DNA of 64,000 nucleotides from Sclerotinia nivalis. Lineage: Eukaryota > Ascomycota > Leotiomycetes > Helotiales > Sclerotiniaceae. The stretch is taken from assembly GCA_029531795.1 (NCBI GenBank), contig JAPEIS010000001.1:248001-312000 (forward strand), read 5' to 3'. The notes beneath the pieces are model-generated. The model saw nothing but the letters and a program-made list of their open reading frames with translations. It did not search any database and was not told the origin of the DNA. The translations under genes and the position numbers were made by a program. Below, piece by piece: positions 10,557-22,464 of this stretch. The stretch's first letter is position 1, and each line of letters starts with the position of its first letter.

Positions 10557-12227
10557 CTATCTCCCCAAACTCTGAAAACCCTGCTGCACACCCGGACTCG
10601 AAAGTGGACTTGCGTATGCACCCGGAATAGGTACACTAGCATAAGTTTGTTCACCAGGCGCCGCTTGCACATGTTCCACCACCCTCTGCTGTTGTTGTTG
10701 CTGAGGTGGCGGTGGAGAAGGAGTCTGAGATTCGAAACCCCCTTGATTAATCTTCGGCGTCGCACTCTGCACTCTAATAGGAGGAGCCTGTAACGTAAAT
10801 GGTTTACTAGCAGCCATTCCACTCCTCGCCTCTACGAATCTCGTTCCGATTCCATTTCCCTCTTCCACATCCGGAGCACTCTGATACACACTCGGAGGGA
10901 ATCTGGGAGATTTGGCATATTGAGAGTAAGAGGGACTTAAGGGACCAAAACCAGGGGTGTTGGGTGCGGATTGACTGCGGAGTTGAGCGAGGTATAGATC
11001 CGAACGTGCACGATCGCGAATGGCCATGGATTTGCGAAGTCGTTGTTTGGAGTAGTATCTGTAGAAGACGACGCTGTAGATGGCGATTGTGAGGGATTCA
11101 AGGACGATTTCGATTATACAGCATACGAGGGACCAAGACTAGGAGGTTATTAGAATGGATTGAAGGATGGAGAAAGAGGTAGGGAGAAACTTACTTGAAT
11201 TCGACAGACTAAAGCATAATTAATCTTTTCCTGAAATAGCTGTCGTCTTTTATTATCGACGCAAGACCAACCCCAAATATCCTTATTATCTCCAGTATTT
11301 CTTGCACCTTGTAAAATACCAGCTGCTATACCCCACATAATCGTACTGAAAATAAAATATGCGACTGCAAAGAGAGTATAATAAACTGCAACCTTCTCCG
11401 CACGTTTGTGTCCTCCTTTCCAATAATTGTAGAGTATGAGTACACAAAGTGCGAGCGATACAGATGATATAGCAAGAACGACTTTTTGAGGCCAAGTTTT
11501 GGTACCATCTGCCCATGGAGGAAGATTATTTCGAGATGGTAGTGATTTCGTTGCTTCGAAGATGCTAAAAGTGGTAGCAACCATGGCGAGGACGATTAAG
11601 CTGCAACTAAAGTTTACAAATCGTAATAGCAACTTAGCTATCCTGACTCTAGTTTTGACTTTCTGTTCAATTGTTAGTATGAATCAAGAAAATTGAATTC
11701 CAGAATCTCGTACTAAATCTTTGGCTTGCTCCATTTCAGTCATTTCCTCATGCTTTTCCAAAACTTGCTCTTCCCGAAACGTCGGACTTAATGGGTTCAT
11801 CATTCTTCCTGGTGTACCAGGAACTTTTAATGCACTCTTTAATGGTGATGATGGAGTAAGTGGCATCTCGACCGGAACTCCTTGGGATTGTCTTTGATTT
11901 TCCGATATGTAGCCGAAGCCAATATCAGAAGGTTGTGATTGTGCCATGTATGCTTGTGTTTTTGGAGCATAGGAATCTGCTGTTTTGGGAGGATCTGCAA
12001 ATGGTGATCTCTTATCATCTACAGGAGAATATACAGTAGTAGCTTCGGCAAATCGTGGTGTTCGAGGGACTTTTAGTGAGGAAGATGATGATGCTGTAGA
12101 TGAATTGCTAGAGGATCGTGGCTTTGTGAGGGGAGGTGAAGGCCCCTTGTTTGTAGGTGGTGCTAAATAAACAATGAGTATACTGATACATTAACGACAT
12201 CTTACGTTCAGACTACTAACATGACAT
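10557..12227 (-). CDS. MARVEL-like four-helix membrane protein, 501 aa
   Basis: Exons are 12227-12221, 12162-11714, 11662-11195 and 11138-10557. The first coding exon is just ATG TCA T, joined through a GTTAGT donor so the protein begins MSSPPTNKGPSPP. Intron 2 has a perfect TACTAAC branch site. Residues 1-160 are a Ser/Pro/Thr-rich cytosolic region. Four hydrophobic segments follow: around 163-187 (NFSCSLIVLAMVATTFSIF), 205-228 (VVLAISSVSLALCVLILY), 240-265 (YYTLFAVAYFIFSTIMWG) and 310-335 (SLVCCIIEIVLESLTIAIY). The C-terminal 165 residues are Ser/Pro/Gln-rich with a short poly-Gln run. Topology and spacing fit the MARVEL superfamily of membrane-apposition proteins; the exact orthologue is not recognised. 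Likely plasma membrane or endomembrane, by inference. Confidence 0.85.
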
Positions 12228-14835
12228 TGTGATGAACTGAAAAGAAAGGCAAGACAAGTTGACACAAATTACTCGAGTATAATCGTGAGGCCAAGAAAGA
12301 CTTCACCAAAGCACTATCAATGGAAGTGCACGCAAGTAAAATGGTTAAAATAAGATGAGCTTGTACAATTAGAGACCAGCTACCAAGAAAAAAAGATAAA
12401 ATAGATATTGAAGAGGAGGGAGATGGTAGGGTTTTGTGTAGCGCGCGCAACAACAAAGCAAGAAATTTGGAATCAAATACAAGGCTTCGTACGACTATCT
12501 GGCAAGGTCGGGAGATGGGAAACAATGATATGACTTGTAGATCGAATGCAGACCGGGATGCATGGACACCTAGTGGCCAAAAACTGACCTCGCACGGAAA
12601 GAAAAGAATATAACTGGATGAATGGTGGGGTCTAACCTTACAGATAATGGGACCAAAATAGACGCCCGCTGGTAGTGTGCATTAGAGATGCGTTTTTCAA
12701 TTCGCACGAACTAAACGGATGTAGAAAGGGTGGTTTTACCCGTAGATATAGTGTCTAGATCTTTGGGGGCAAGAACTGCGGTTTCAACACAAGGCTGAGT
12801 GAGATGTAATATAAATGACTCGACATTCGTTGGTTTTTTAGCCATGAAAGAAACATCAAACATACAAAACAAATACTTATGAATATAGAGAGAGGGAGAG
12901 AAAGAGAGAAAGAGAGAAAACGGAACAATCAAAATTGAAAAATTGCAAGAGCCAAAATTACACACGACCAGAGGCAAATGAGTAGGGTGGTAACATCCAT
13001 CTCCCATAATTTTTTGGCGCCCACTCTTCACCAGACCACCACTCAGGACCATTTCACAACCTGGTCTCTATCGATGATTTGCAGAGCTGGGGAATCCGGG
13101 ATACAATTCCCTCCAATGCCCTCAAGCTGACTTCATGCATCTGCATCTTGAATGTGAAAAGGTACAAACCAGGATTTGATTGGAAGAAACGACAGTTAAT
13201 GCTTGAAGGAAACACATGCGAGTGAGAGTGAAAATTGCTTCTTTCGGTTATCATTCGTTAGTGATGTGCATGCTGCTTTAAAATTTCAACATGGTGTGTG
13301 TGATGAATGATCAGGACATGACACAGGACATGGATGATAATTTACATGTTGAGTTAAGAATTTTGGTGGTGAGAATTGTTGGTTCTTATTCATGTTACGG
13401 TTAAAACAGCATCGACTCCCCCAGCCTTTCCACATTAGCGAAAATTAGCTTGGGCGGTTAAGTTATTTCCTCCAGGATCATTGAACACGGACTTGATTAA
13501 AGCAATTCATGACCAGCATCAACTTAATCAATCCATCTCCAATCAATCCATCATTATCAAAAGAAGCTTGGACAATTGTCGTCTGATAGGAAATTCCAGT
13601 ACGTATCGATTTAAATCCAATAAATCCGAAGCTGTCATTTGAAAGAAAATAATATTCATCATGTCGAAAGATCTCATCAGATAACAAATCTTCATCGAAG
13701 CATTACGCAGGTACCTTAACTACCTACATTAGCTAGCACACTGTACCGATAAATTTTCCATGTAAAGGTGTGATGGAATGCAGGACGCGCATATTCATCT
13801 CCCCACCCACCCATCTATTGGCGAAAATTCGTGGCAGTACCGGTATTGGATCTTGACTTGCGAATTGATCTAATCAATCCATCCAATCCAATTCATCCAT
13901 TCAATCCAAGATCCAAGTACTGATCAATCTAATACTCAATGAATTATTCATCAATCAATACCTACCTACCTATCTGGTATTGTACAACAAGAACCCAAGA
14001 CTTCAAATTTCTATATATAAGCACAAAAAATAAATGAAAACGGGCGGAGACATCCATCCACACACCCAGACCTCATTATCAATCTCATCCGCACATCTCA
14101 TCCGGAGTACATACATACAATACACACACACAGACACACACGGGACAAAAACTCCGATGAAAAAGATAACGAATACAACAGATATAAACAATAAACAATA
14201 GGCTATACACATTCGACTCCCGCCTCAACTCCTCATCTGAAGCAGTTATCCGAATAAGCATCCTCGTACTCCATACTCCGTACCGTTCATACCGTCCGAA
14301 AATATGGCTGCTTACTTCATCTATTCATTCATTTATCCATATTCCATATCCATCTATCTCATACATCTATCCATCTATCCGCACCAATAGCAATAAAAGC
14401 CATACATATTACCAATGAACGCCTTTTCAACATCATCCGAACAGGTAACACCAAATGATGAATGATGTTCTAATAAAAGATTCACTGCCATCATTCGTGT
14501 TTCCAGTTGAACGCCGTGGCTGCATGTTAGGGCCTGTGGTTAGAAAAGAACGACCTTATCATTTTCCTACCCGTTCCTACGTTTCAAGAATTCATCTTAC
14601 TCTGATTGTGCACGTGGGTTATACTGCACATAATCCGGAATAACGGTATAAGTATTGTTACAAAAATTGGCTCAAATCAAAAATAGTTACAAATGTTGAA
14701 TTTTCATATCACGTTACGCCCTATGGGTCGTTTCTAATAGTAGGGTATCTCTATACATTTTCCCCTCAAATGGGTGGAAGCAGGGTGTTTCCAACCTTGC
14801 TATATCCGCTCGCTGTCCCGCTACCATAAAACAAT
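12228..14835. other. Intergenic, 2.6 kb
   Basis: No gene supported. The proximal part is the promoter and 5' leader of the MARVEL-like gene. Then come short GAGA runs (12890-12920), AATCCATC-type repeats (13870-13920) and CA-rich stretches near 14100. ADE17 3' flank occupies the end. Confidence 0.6.
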
Positions 14836-16839
14836 TTAATGGTGGAACAAACGAATGCTTTGTTCGACAAATGTGATGTCAAGTTTTTCAGCTGTCTCAA
14901 AGACATATGAATCATTTTGGCTGCCACTTGGTGCGGCAATGTACTTAACACCTGATCTTGCGGCACGGTAAACATTATCGATAAATGGGAACTAATCATG
15001 TTAGTAGAGTATACATGAACAAAAAAATGTAGACTTACAAATGCATCACTTGAAACTGCAACTTGTGTGAGTTTCGACATCCATTCTTCTCTCTCCTTTT
15101 CAGTGAACTCGGCTGGAACTTCATCGAAGAAACCTTCGTATCCCTCACGCTCGGGGCCAGATTTTGGTAATTCGCCACTGACGAGGAGATCAATCGCATT
15201 ACTCTTGTCTGGGCGCTTAGTACCAGTCTTCCACTTGATACCCAAAACACGAGGATGAAACCTCAACCACCAGTTGTCGGCCTTATCACCGGCCAGTCTT
15301 GTGCAATGAATACGAGATTGTTGACCAGCTCCTAGACCAATGACTTGACCGTTTAGAGCATAGCAAACAGAATTACTTTGTGTGTATTTCAAAACAATGG
15401 TAGCCACTGTCAAATCTCGAACGGCCGAGTCTGATAGAGGAGCGGAATCTTTCGGAGTGATGATAGAAGAGAATGATTTAGGAGAAATAACAATGTCGTT
15501 GCGGCGTTGGCTCAGATTAATGCCGTAAACGGTTCTTGTCTCTTGTGTAGAAGGGGTAAAGTCTGGGTCCATTTGAAGGACAAGATACTTACCACCCTTC
15601 TTTTTCTTCAAGATCTCAAGAGCAGCATCCTCGTAACCTGCAGCGATAACACCATCTGAAACTTCTCTTGAGATGATCTTGGCAGTTGGAACATCAACAA
15701 TATCACTCAATGCAATCATATCTCCGAAACTGCTCATACGATCTGCTCCTCTAGCACGTGCGTATGCTTGAGCCAAAGGAGAGTTCTCCAAACCAGCAAT
15801 ATCATCTACCATGTAGACTTTACGCTCATCCGGTGTAAGGGGAACACCAATGGCAGCACCTGCAGGTGAGACATGCTTGAAACTGGCTGCTGCTGGGTGG
15901 CCAAGGGCGGCCTTGAGCTCTTTGACTAAAGGCCAGGCATTGAGGGCGTCTAAAAGGTTGATGTATCCTGGGGATCCACAAAGGACTTTGAACGGCATCT
16001 GTCCCTCAGTGACGTAAGCTTGAGCAGGCTTTTGATGGGGATTGGCACCATATCTCAGGGCAAGTTGTTGTACACCATTTCCAGCATATTGCTTACGGAA
16101 ATAATCCGAGATGGAAGCGTCATAGTCCGCGGTATGCTCGAATGCTTTCAATGCATACAACTTTCTGCTACGCTCTGTAACATCACCCTTCTCAAGTTCT
16201 TCCAAAAACTCTGGGTAATCTCCTGGGTCGGTCAAGATTGTGACTCGAGTGTGGTTTTTGGCAGCAGCTCTGATCAAAGTGACTCCTCCAATATCGATAT
16301 CCTCCACAGCCTCTGGGATTGTAACATTAATCTTGTTGATTGTTTCCTTGAAAGGATAAAGGTTGCAGATGACATAGTCAACTTTATCGATATTTTGCTC
16401 GGCGAGATCCTTTTCGTCAGATGCAAGGTCGCGAGCAAGGATACCGGCGTGAACTGATGGATGAAGTGTCTTCACTCTGCCACCCAACATCTCTGGGGCA
16501 TGAGTAATTGCTGAAACATCTCTAGTTGCATACGTTAGACATGTAATTGATATATCATAGCATTGTTGATAATAATTGCGCAATCGGAAAGCTCAAAATG
16601 CTAGGGGAAATGTCTTACTCAACTGGGAAACCAGACTCTCTAATCATCTTAGAGGTCCCACCTGAAGCAAGAAGACGAACATTCTGCTTGATCAATCCCT
16701 TGGCCAGGTCAAGAAGTCCCTTCTTGTCGTAAACAGAAATAATAGCTATTGAATGATGTCAGTGAAGAAGTTCTATTTACTACCATCTTCCCTTCCATAT
16801 TTGAATCGCATAAAACTAACCAGTCTTTTGAGTAGACAT
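14836..16839 (-). CDS. ADE17: AICAR transformylase / IMP cyclohydrolase
   Basis: Bifunctional cytosolic enzyme for the last two steps of de novo IMP synthesis: formylation of AICAR with 10-formyl-THF, then ring closure. Exons 16839-16821, 16745-16619, 16521-15039 and 14991-14836 give 594 aa, the normal size. The N-terminal cyclohydrolase half begins [16 protein letters not shown] and carries [10 protein letters not shown] and [16 protein letters not shown]. The transformylase half shows [14 protein letters not shown], the KHVSPAGAA catalytic Lys-His region, and ends [11 protein letters not shown]. The last intron (14992-15038) has CTAAC before TTAG; reading through it destroys the conserved C-terminus, so it is surely spliced. 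The first coding exon is 19 nt. Saccharomyces has two paralogues (ADE16/17). Confidence 0.96.
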
Positions 16840-17746
16840 TGTGCTCTGCTGCAAGAATATGTGTAAGTAGATGAAAGTAATCGCAGAATAAGAGACAAAC
16901 GAGATCAAATCGACCAATTTATCACGTACTTAAATAAAGTCTGGAGATATTTGAAGCAAACGATGAAGTTTGTTACAAATTATAATTCAATCGCGGGGCA
17001 GCAGGTCAATAAGTTTTTTGCCAGTCTTGACCCGATTTTGCGGGTTGAGTGGTGGGGTGATTGACACTAATATTAAAATGGTTTAGATCATGGATGACCT
17101 AAGCGAAGAGAAATTTTTGGAAATAAAAAGTTTCATCTTCCTCGAAATTTCTCTTTTTTCTTCTTCACAAACTTCTTCGGAAGTACAACGCATACATCAC
17201 ATTCGCTATAAAGCATTTTCGGTGAGAAACCCGTCATCATTCGTGATGATGTGAGGTTTCCACGACCTTGAGAATCGTCAGTCGAAATGGAGAGAAATTT
17301 GATCGATCTTGGGTGCGGCGCTTCCTTTTTCACTATAGGAAGGGTCGCAATGATTGGCCATACATTCCAATCTTTTGTAAATTTGTATTATGTCGATGAA
17401 CTGCCTCTATGTTGATTGGATGACTGATGAGTGGTACCTTGTTGTAGTACCTGCAGGTGAGTGAGTAGGTATAAGAATTGGAGAGAGAGTTGCTGCGCTA
17501 GATCATCCGTTCACAAAGGTGCAATCAATGCATATCATATTGCACCGCCAATTTCGCTGTATGAAACCATGAACTATTTTAAGAAGTATCACATGTTTTG
17601 CAGGAGTGCTCAACTTCCTATACAATTACCTCAAGTATTGATGTTGTTGATATGAAAACCTCTAGAGAAAGTTCTGGCTTGGGTGCATGGACCACAACCC
17701 ATAGTTTAATTTAGATCACATGCCTTTCCCAGCATTATTTATAACT
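16840..17746. other. Intergenic upstream of ADE17
   Basis: ADE17 promoter and 5' leader, then sequence with no supportable gene. Confidence 0.55.
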
Positions 17747-18019
17747 TCATTCATTTTCACCCAATATGATTTCTACCATCTTCAATGCCTCGAGTATAAT
17801 ATACACAATCCATGTGTGAGTACATGTCGTTGTATCTCTACCAGCTACCATGTCTTCCAACAGCTGATCCCGCATGACTTTAGGATCCGGTGTTTTTGGG
17901 ATTGGTTTCCGACCAGTTGTTAGGCTCTGACATTGCACGGCATGGAGCCACCTATATTCATTTTCTTTCAATCCTAAACTCAATTTGATGAGCAGCAAAG
18001 CTACACAAAAAGAGTTCAC
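17747..18019 (-). pseudogene. Cytochrome P450 fragment (CYP52-like I-helix relic)
   Basis: A minus-strand stretch reads KTPDPKVMRDQLLEDMVAG followed by RDTTT. This is the P450 I-helix oxygen-binding signature (A/G-G-x-D-T-T) with the DPxxLRDQLLNxLLAGRDTTA context typical of CYP52-type alkane or fatty-acid hydroxylases. The sequence degenerates within about 25 residues on the C-terminal side. I find no ExxR motif, no heme-binding FxxGxRxCxG and no N-terminal membrane anchor in the surrounding 1.5 kb. It is therefore a remnant, not a gene. Which P450 family it came from is uncertain. Confidence 0.6.
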
Positions 18020-19332
18020 TCGTATCTGACTAAGCGTCTGACAATGACTGATTCATGAAGAGGATTGGAGAGGACGCACGTGAAAAAGTATTGCCGGTGT
18101 CTTTTCCACATTTGCTAATTTCATTCAAACGTTCAAAGTATCGAAAACCCTCGGACTGCTCCTGTTCGACCTTGGAAATGGGAGGAGCACAATACGATCG
18201 AGTCGCCATCCACGACGACTACAAAGACATTCCTCACTGGAGCGGCCCAAGACTTCAGATACCGTATATGAAGACCATGACCAGTATTAACTGCGCTTCT
18301 TGTCGAAAGCAACCACTTCGATCATATCAGAGAGGTTAATAGCAGACCAGGTTTTACACGATCCCACATGGTAAATCGGGGTCAAACCTACACATAGACC
18401 AGCCAGTACTCAATTCTTTTGTAGCCAAGGTCAATTTCATGGGATGGAAAATATGAGATTCTAAGCTAACCAGTCACTGGATGAGGCTTACTTGATTGCT
18501 AGAATTTTAATCATGGAGTCTTCGGTACGATAATAATTTGTGTGTAGACAGACCTGTAGAATTGCGGAGGAAACAACACTCAGGTTCACAGCAAATAAAT
18601 AGATATGTTATAACACGGTGAGGAAAATGCGAGGTTGGAGGTTCGGAAAGAACTTGATCCCAGTGGAATCCAATCCCAATGAACATAAATTTGATATCAC
18701 ACGAGTATTAGTCACGAGTAATGTAATCTTAGTTTGACTTCTCTTGGTTCGTATTCGGTAGATCCCTTCCCGATTGGCGGGGTGGTGGATCAATCCTAGA
18801 TATGTATGTTGTGCCTATCAATCATCATCATTGTAACTTTTCTATTTTAGATATATTGACATGAACACAGTCTGTCTGTATATATCGGTTGCCGTTGCTG
18901 TATTATGAGTCCAATGTGCTGAGTACCTAGCTCTGAAGATAGTTCAAAGAATACTGTTGGATGAGCTTGAAGTCAACCATCTCAACAAAATTGAAGCTCC
19001 ACTTGGGATAAGGAGAACTTCAGGGAATTTCAAAGCTGTACTTTACAACGGTAGCGCCCGATTTGACGTGTACGTGATTCCAGGCAGCATAACCACTAGG
19101 GATACAGATGCATTTGAAAAGCGACTTCTCAGCACTTCCCCACTTCAAAAATGCATGGCACATATAGCTGAAAAAGCCGCTATATATATACGCTCCACTC
19201 CCCTCTTTAATTTGTCAGATATCTGTCAAACGTCGCTCAAAGACTTACGGCATACACTTCTTTCCTGTTTTCGAGTATTTTCATATACAAGACTTGTTTC
19301 AATAATTGTCATTTCAATCATTCTCCTTCACA
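18020..19332. other. Intergenic upstream of the GFA-type gene
   Basis: No gene supported. Open frames near 18055-18339 and 18957-19332 lack recognisable motifs; the second has no good ATG and overlaps the next gene's promoter. Some of this DNA may be further decayed P450 sequence. Confidence 0.5.
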
Positions 19333-20234
19333 ATGTTGCCCCTAGGAAAGCCCAAAACAGTAACCCATACATATGCGCCTTTCTCTCCAGAGTTCTTTTC
19401 ACAAGTTGAGGAGACTTCGGCTGAGGAGCGAACTACGTATGAGGGAGGTTGTCATTGTGGTGCTGTTACAGTTAGTGCTTTTCCTTTTTAAAACATATAC
19501 TGCTGAGCTTTGTGGAAGAAGGCTTATGAGAAGAGACACTAACGTTAACAACGGCTAGTTCACTGTAACACTGAAATGGCCGTTTCCAAAATATACCGTT
19601 AATTCGTGTAATTGTTCAATCTGTACACATAAAGGCTATTTACTAGTTTATCCCATGAGGCAAGATGTTAAGCTCTCGGATGGTAAGATTGAGTTCCATC
19701 TTGTCTGTTCTTGCCATATCTTCTTTGGCTCCTTCCTGTCTTCATCTCATAGAATTCTAGCTCCGAACCCGCCCGAATCATTTCTGGAATATGTCTAATT
19801 AAGTACCAGATGCAGAAGAAAAAATGGGCTCTTATAGATGGGGAAATAAGATTGCAGATCATAGATTCTGCAAAACTTGCGGAAATAGTATTATGATTGA
19901 TCTGTGTCGACCAGATGCGTTCGGAGAAACCGATCCTAGAAAGGACATGGTGGCCATCAATGTGAGTTTGAGTATTCCTTTGAATTTCCAATTCTTTATT
20001 GTGCTTGAAGATCGGGAAAGCTAGTGCTTTAGAAGTTTTGAGTAAATAGGCGTGTGTAAAGGGTGGAGTGGGAGGGGACCTGGTTTTTCGACTTCTATGG
20101 AGCAAGAAAATATTATACATCTGGAACAGTTAGAGTACAGTTCACTGATCAACCCGGAATAGGTGCGAAATTTCAATGATATCGATCTTGATGCAATGAG
20201 TTATACCCATTTCGATGGGAAAAACGTTATGTAA
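19333..20234 (+). CDS. GFA (CENP-V/glutathione-dependent formaldehyde-activating) domain protein, 147 aa
   Basis: Exons 19333-19470, 19559-19682, 19804-19961 and 20163-20234; donors are GTTAGT, GTAAGA and GTGAGT. The zinc-binding signature of the GFA/CENP-V fold is complete: YEGGCHCGAV, NSCNCSICTHKG with GYLLVY, and HRFCKTCGNSI. A conserved ending follows (DMVAINVRNFNDIDLD). The length is that of single-domain family members. Family members bind zinc through two Cys clusters and some handle glutathione adducts; the substrate of this one is unknown. The last exon is defined by reading VRNFNDIDLD directly after MVAIN. Confident on family, not on reaction. Confidence 0.88.
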
Positions 20235-22464
20235 ATCTGGCGCATTTCTTCTTGTTTCAATGCGTACAAATTGTTCTCAGGTTTCAGACCCACATTTGGA
20301 GAGGTTTTGAATACATAGTCTCAAGATGGAATGAATACTATCCTGTATTATCGTTAAAACCACGTCAGTTTACATTCAATTGCCAACTCAAGCTTATTTT
20401 GTGATGCAAATTCTACAGACAAGTATCTGCTAATCATGCGAGGAGGAAATATCCATCCGTAAGGCGTAGCATATCTAACATGTTGGCTCCGTAAACATCA
20501 TATAATCCATTTGCACAGAGTGGGAGACGGAATTGCCGTTGCAGTGCTCCAATCTGTGCCCCAATAGCACTCAATGGCACTTATCAACGCCAATAAAGAT
20601 TGTGGTGTACACCTCATTCTCACGAGCCCCCTTTTCTAGATGACGGTTATGTGTTTGGGTGGGCTTAAAGTACTTTTATTATTTTCATTATGTTGCATTA
20701 CGTTGCATTCTAATTGCTCTTCACCCTGATTGTCTTTAACGTTTCATTTCAATCTTGAAAAATAAAAAATGAAAATAACATCTAGTACTTCTTTTATTCA
20801 TAACCTCTCGCTAAAAGTTGGGAACACACTCCTTCTTTTCCTTTCCTCTCCTCTAACATGATTTTCGGTAAAGCCTGCTACAGCTCTCCTGTTTTTCTTA
20901 TACACTCCTTGATCTTTTACCGCTTTTTCCCGCCTCAGCAATACCATCGAAAGGTATTCCACTGCCTCAACTGCCCATTTCCTCTTTCACCGCGTACCCT
21001 ATCGTCCAACTTTTGTCTCCCTTTCTGTGTGCATACCACTTACCACTATTACTCATTAGGCTAATGAAAGGGCATATTGATGAAAGCTAGAGGGCTAACG
21101 AGCTAGAGAAGTAAAGTCAGAAGAGTTGGGCTGAAAAGGGGAATTTAGAGATAATTAGAAGTGACATGAGGAAATGGCAAGAAATTCCTGTAGAGAGATT
21201 AATTTCGAATATATAGTTACCTTGGGAAAAAACTTCGGGGGATATAATGGCTGGACATTTATCTTGATAGCACTCAGCTATAGAGGTTTTTGTCTATCTT
21301 TCCACTTCTCTCTCAACATTCTTTATATTTAATTGTGTCCTCTTTCTTCAGTATCGCTTTAAAGTGCTTAGAATGAAATGTATTTTTCATCAATTAATCC
21401 TGCTGCTTCATTAATGGTCTGCCCTTCTTCCCTTCTTTCCCTCTTCAATATCAATCTAAATATTTATATATGGGTGAATCTCCGGGTATAATCCTTTACA
21501 TCCTCGAGATCAGGGGAAAGGGTACGAGTTTCCACACTTATTATGGAAAGGAAAGAGCATTCGAATGATATAAAAGGAAATAATGCCAAGCCTTAAGAAA
21601 GCCAGAAATACTTTTCATATATACATTTCGTTAATTTTGATCTTCCTGGAAGCATAAGTAAATCCAAAATTGATGAAATTTAAATATATGTTCTTCCTAT
21701 ACCTCTTCAATTGTACTTTATATATGAAATAAAAATTAATATTTATAAATTTTCAATTTGAAAACATTTACCATTATGTTTCTTGAATAATCATCGTACA
21801 ACCCAAAAACCCATCTGAAACCTAAAATTTAAAAACCTTTTTAAAGCCCTTCATCATCTTTTCGTAAACCCTCTTTCCAATATACCGAATTCCCTCTTTT
21901 GCCATTATAAATACCGCGCCCCCCCGGATTCCCACTAACATAACGAATCCCATCAACAACCCCGTCGCGGAAAGTATCGTACGATGTCAATAACCCCATA
22001 TCCGTTGTCCGGCGTATACGATAAAGACGACCTCTCGCGCCCGGCCAGCCTCAAGGACCATATATTTCTACCATCTCCAGCTACCAGTTTCCATCTTATC
22101 CTTCCAACTCCCAATTTCCTGTCGCGGAGCCCTCCCAACCAATATTCACCCATCACGTTTTTTCCTCGCTCCCGAATATTATTATCACAAATCAACAATC
22201 CACGCACGCATCAAATACCCTCTCCTCCCCTTTCTCAAATACTACAAATAGTAACAAACAATCTGGGAAAATTCTCCTAATAACAACTCCTCAGGATCTC
22301 CGAGGCACTTTAAAACTTAAAAGCGTACTTGGTTATTGAAAATTTCAAGTATATTATCAAACCCCTACTAACCATTACATAAACTTCTTATGCTCTGTAG
22401 ATACATTAAATCTAAATACATTTAATAAAAGACTCTGTTCCCTAGTAATTATACTCTCCTTAGT
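20235..22464. other. Intergenic, AT-rich, 2.2 kb
   Basis: No gene supported. The 21400-21850 part is strongly AT-rich. A 98-codon plus-strand frame at 21984-22280 follows a TATA-like ATAAATACC and starts in good context. It shows no domain and I leave it uncalled. Confidence 0.55.

Noticed and set aside
12711..13052. 113-codon minus-strand frame upstream of the MARVEL-like gene
   Set aside because: No motif, runs through GAGA-type low complexity and lies in the probable 5' leader/promoter.
18957..19332. Open plus-strand frame before the GFA gene
   Set aside because: No convincing ATG, no motif, and it overlaps the GFA promoter and start.
21984..22280. 98-codon frame with TATA-like upstream sequence
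   Set aside because: No recognisable domain and Pro/Ser bias typical of C-rich noise; left uncalled.
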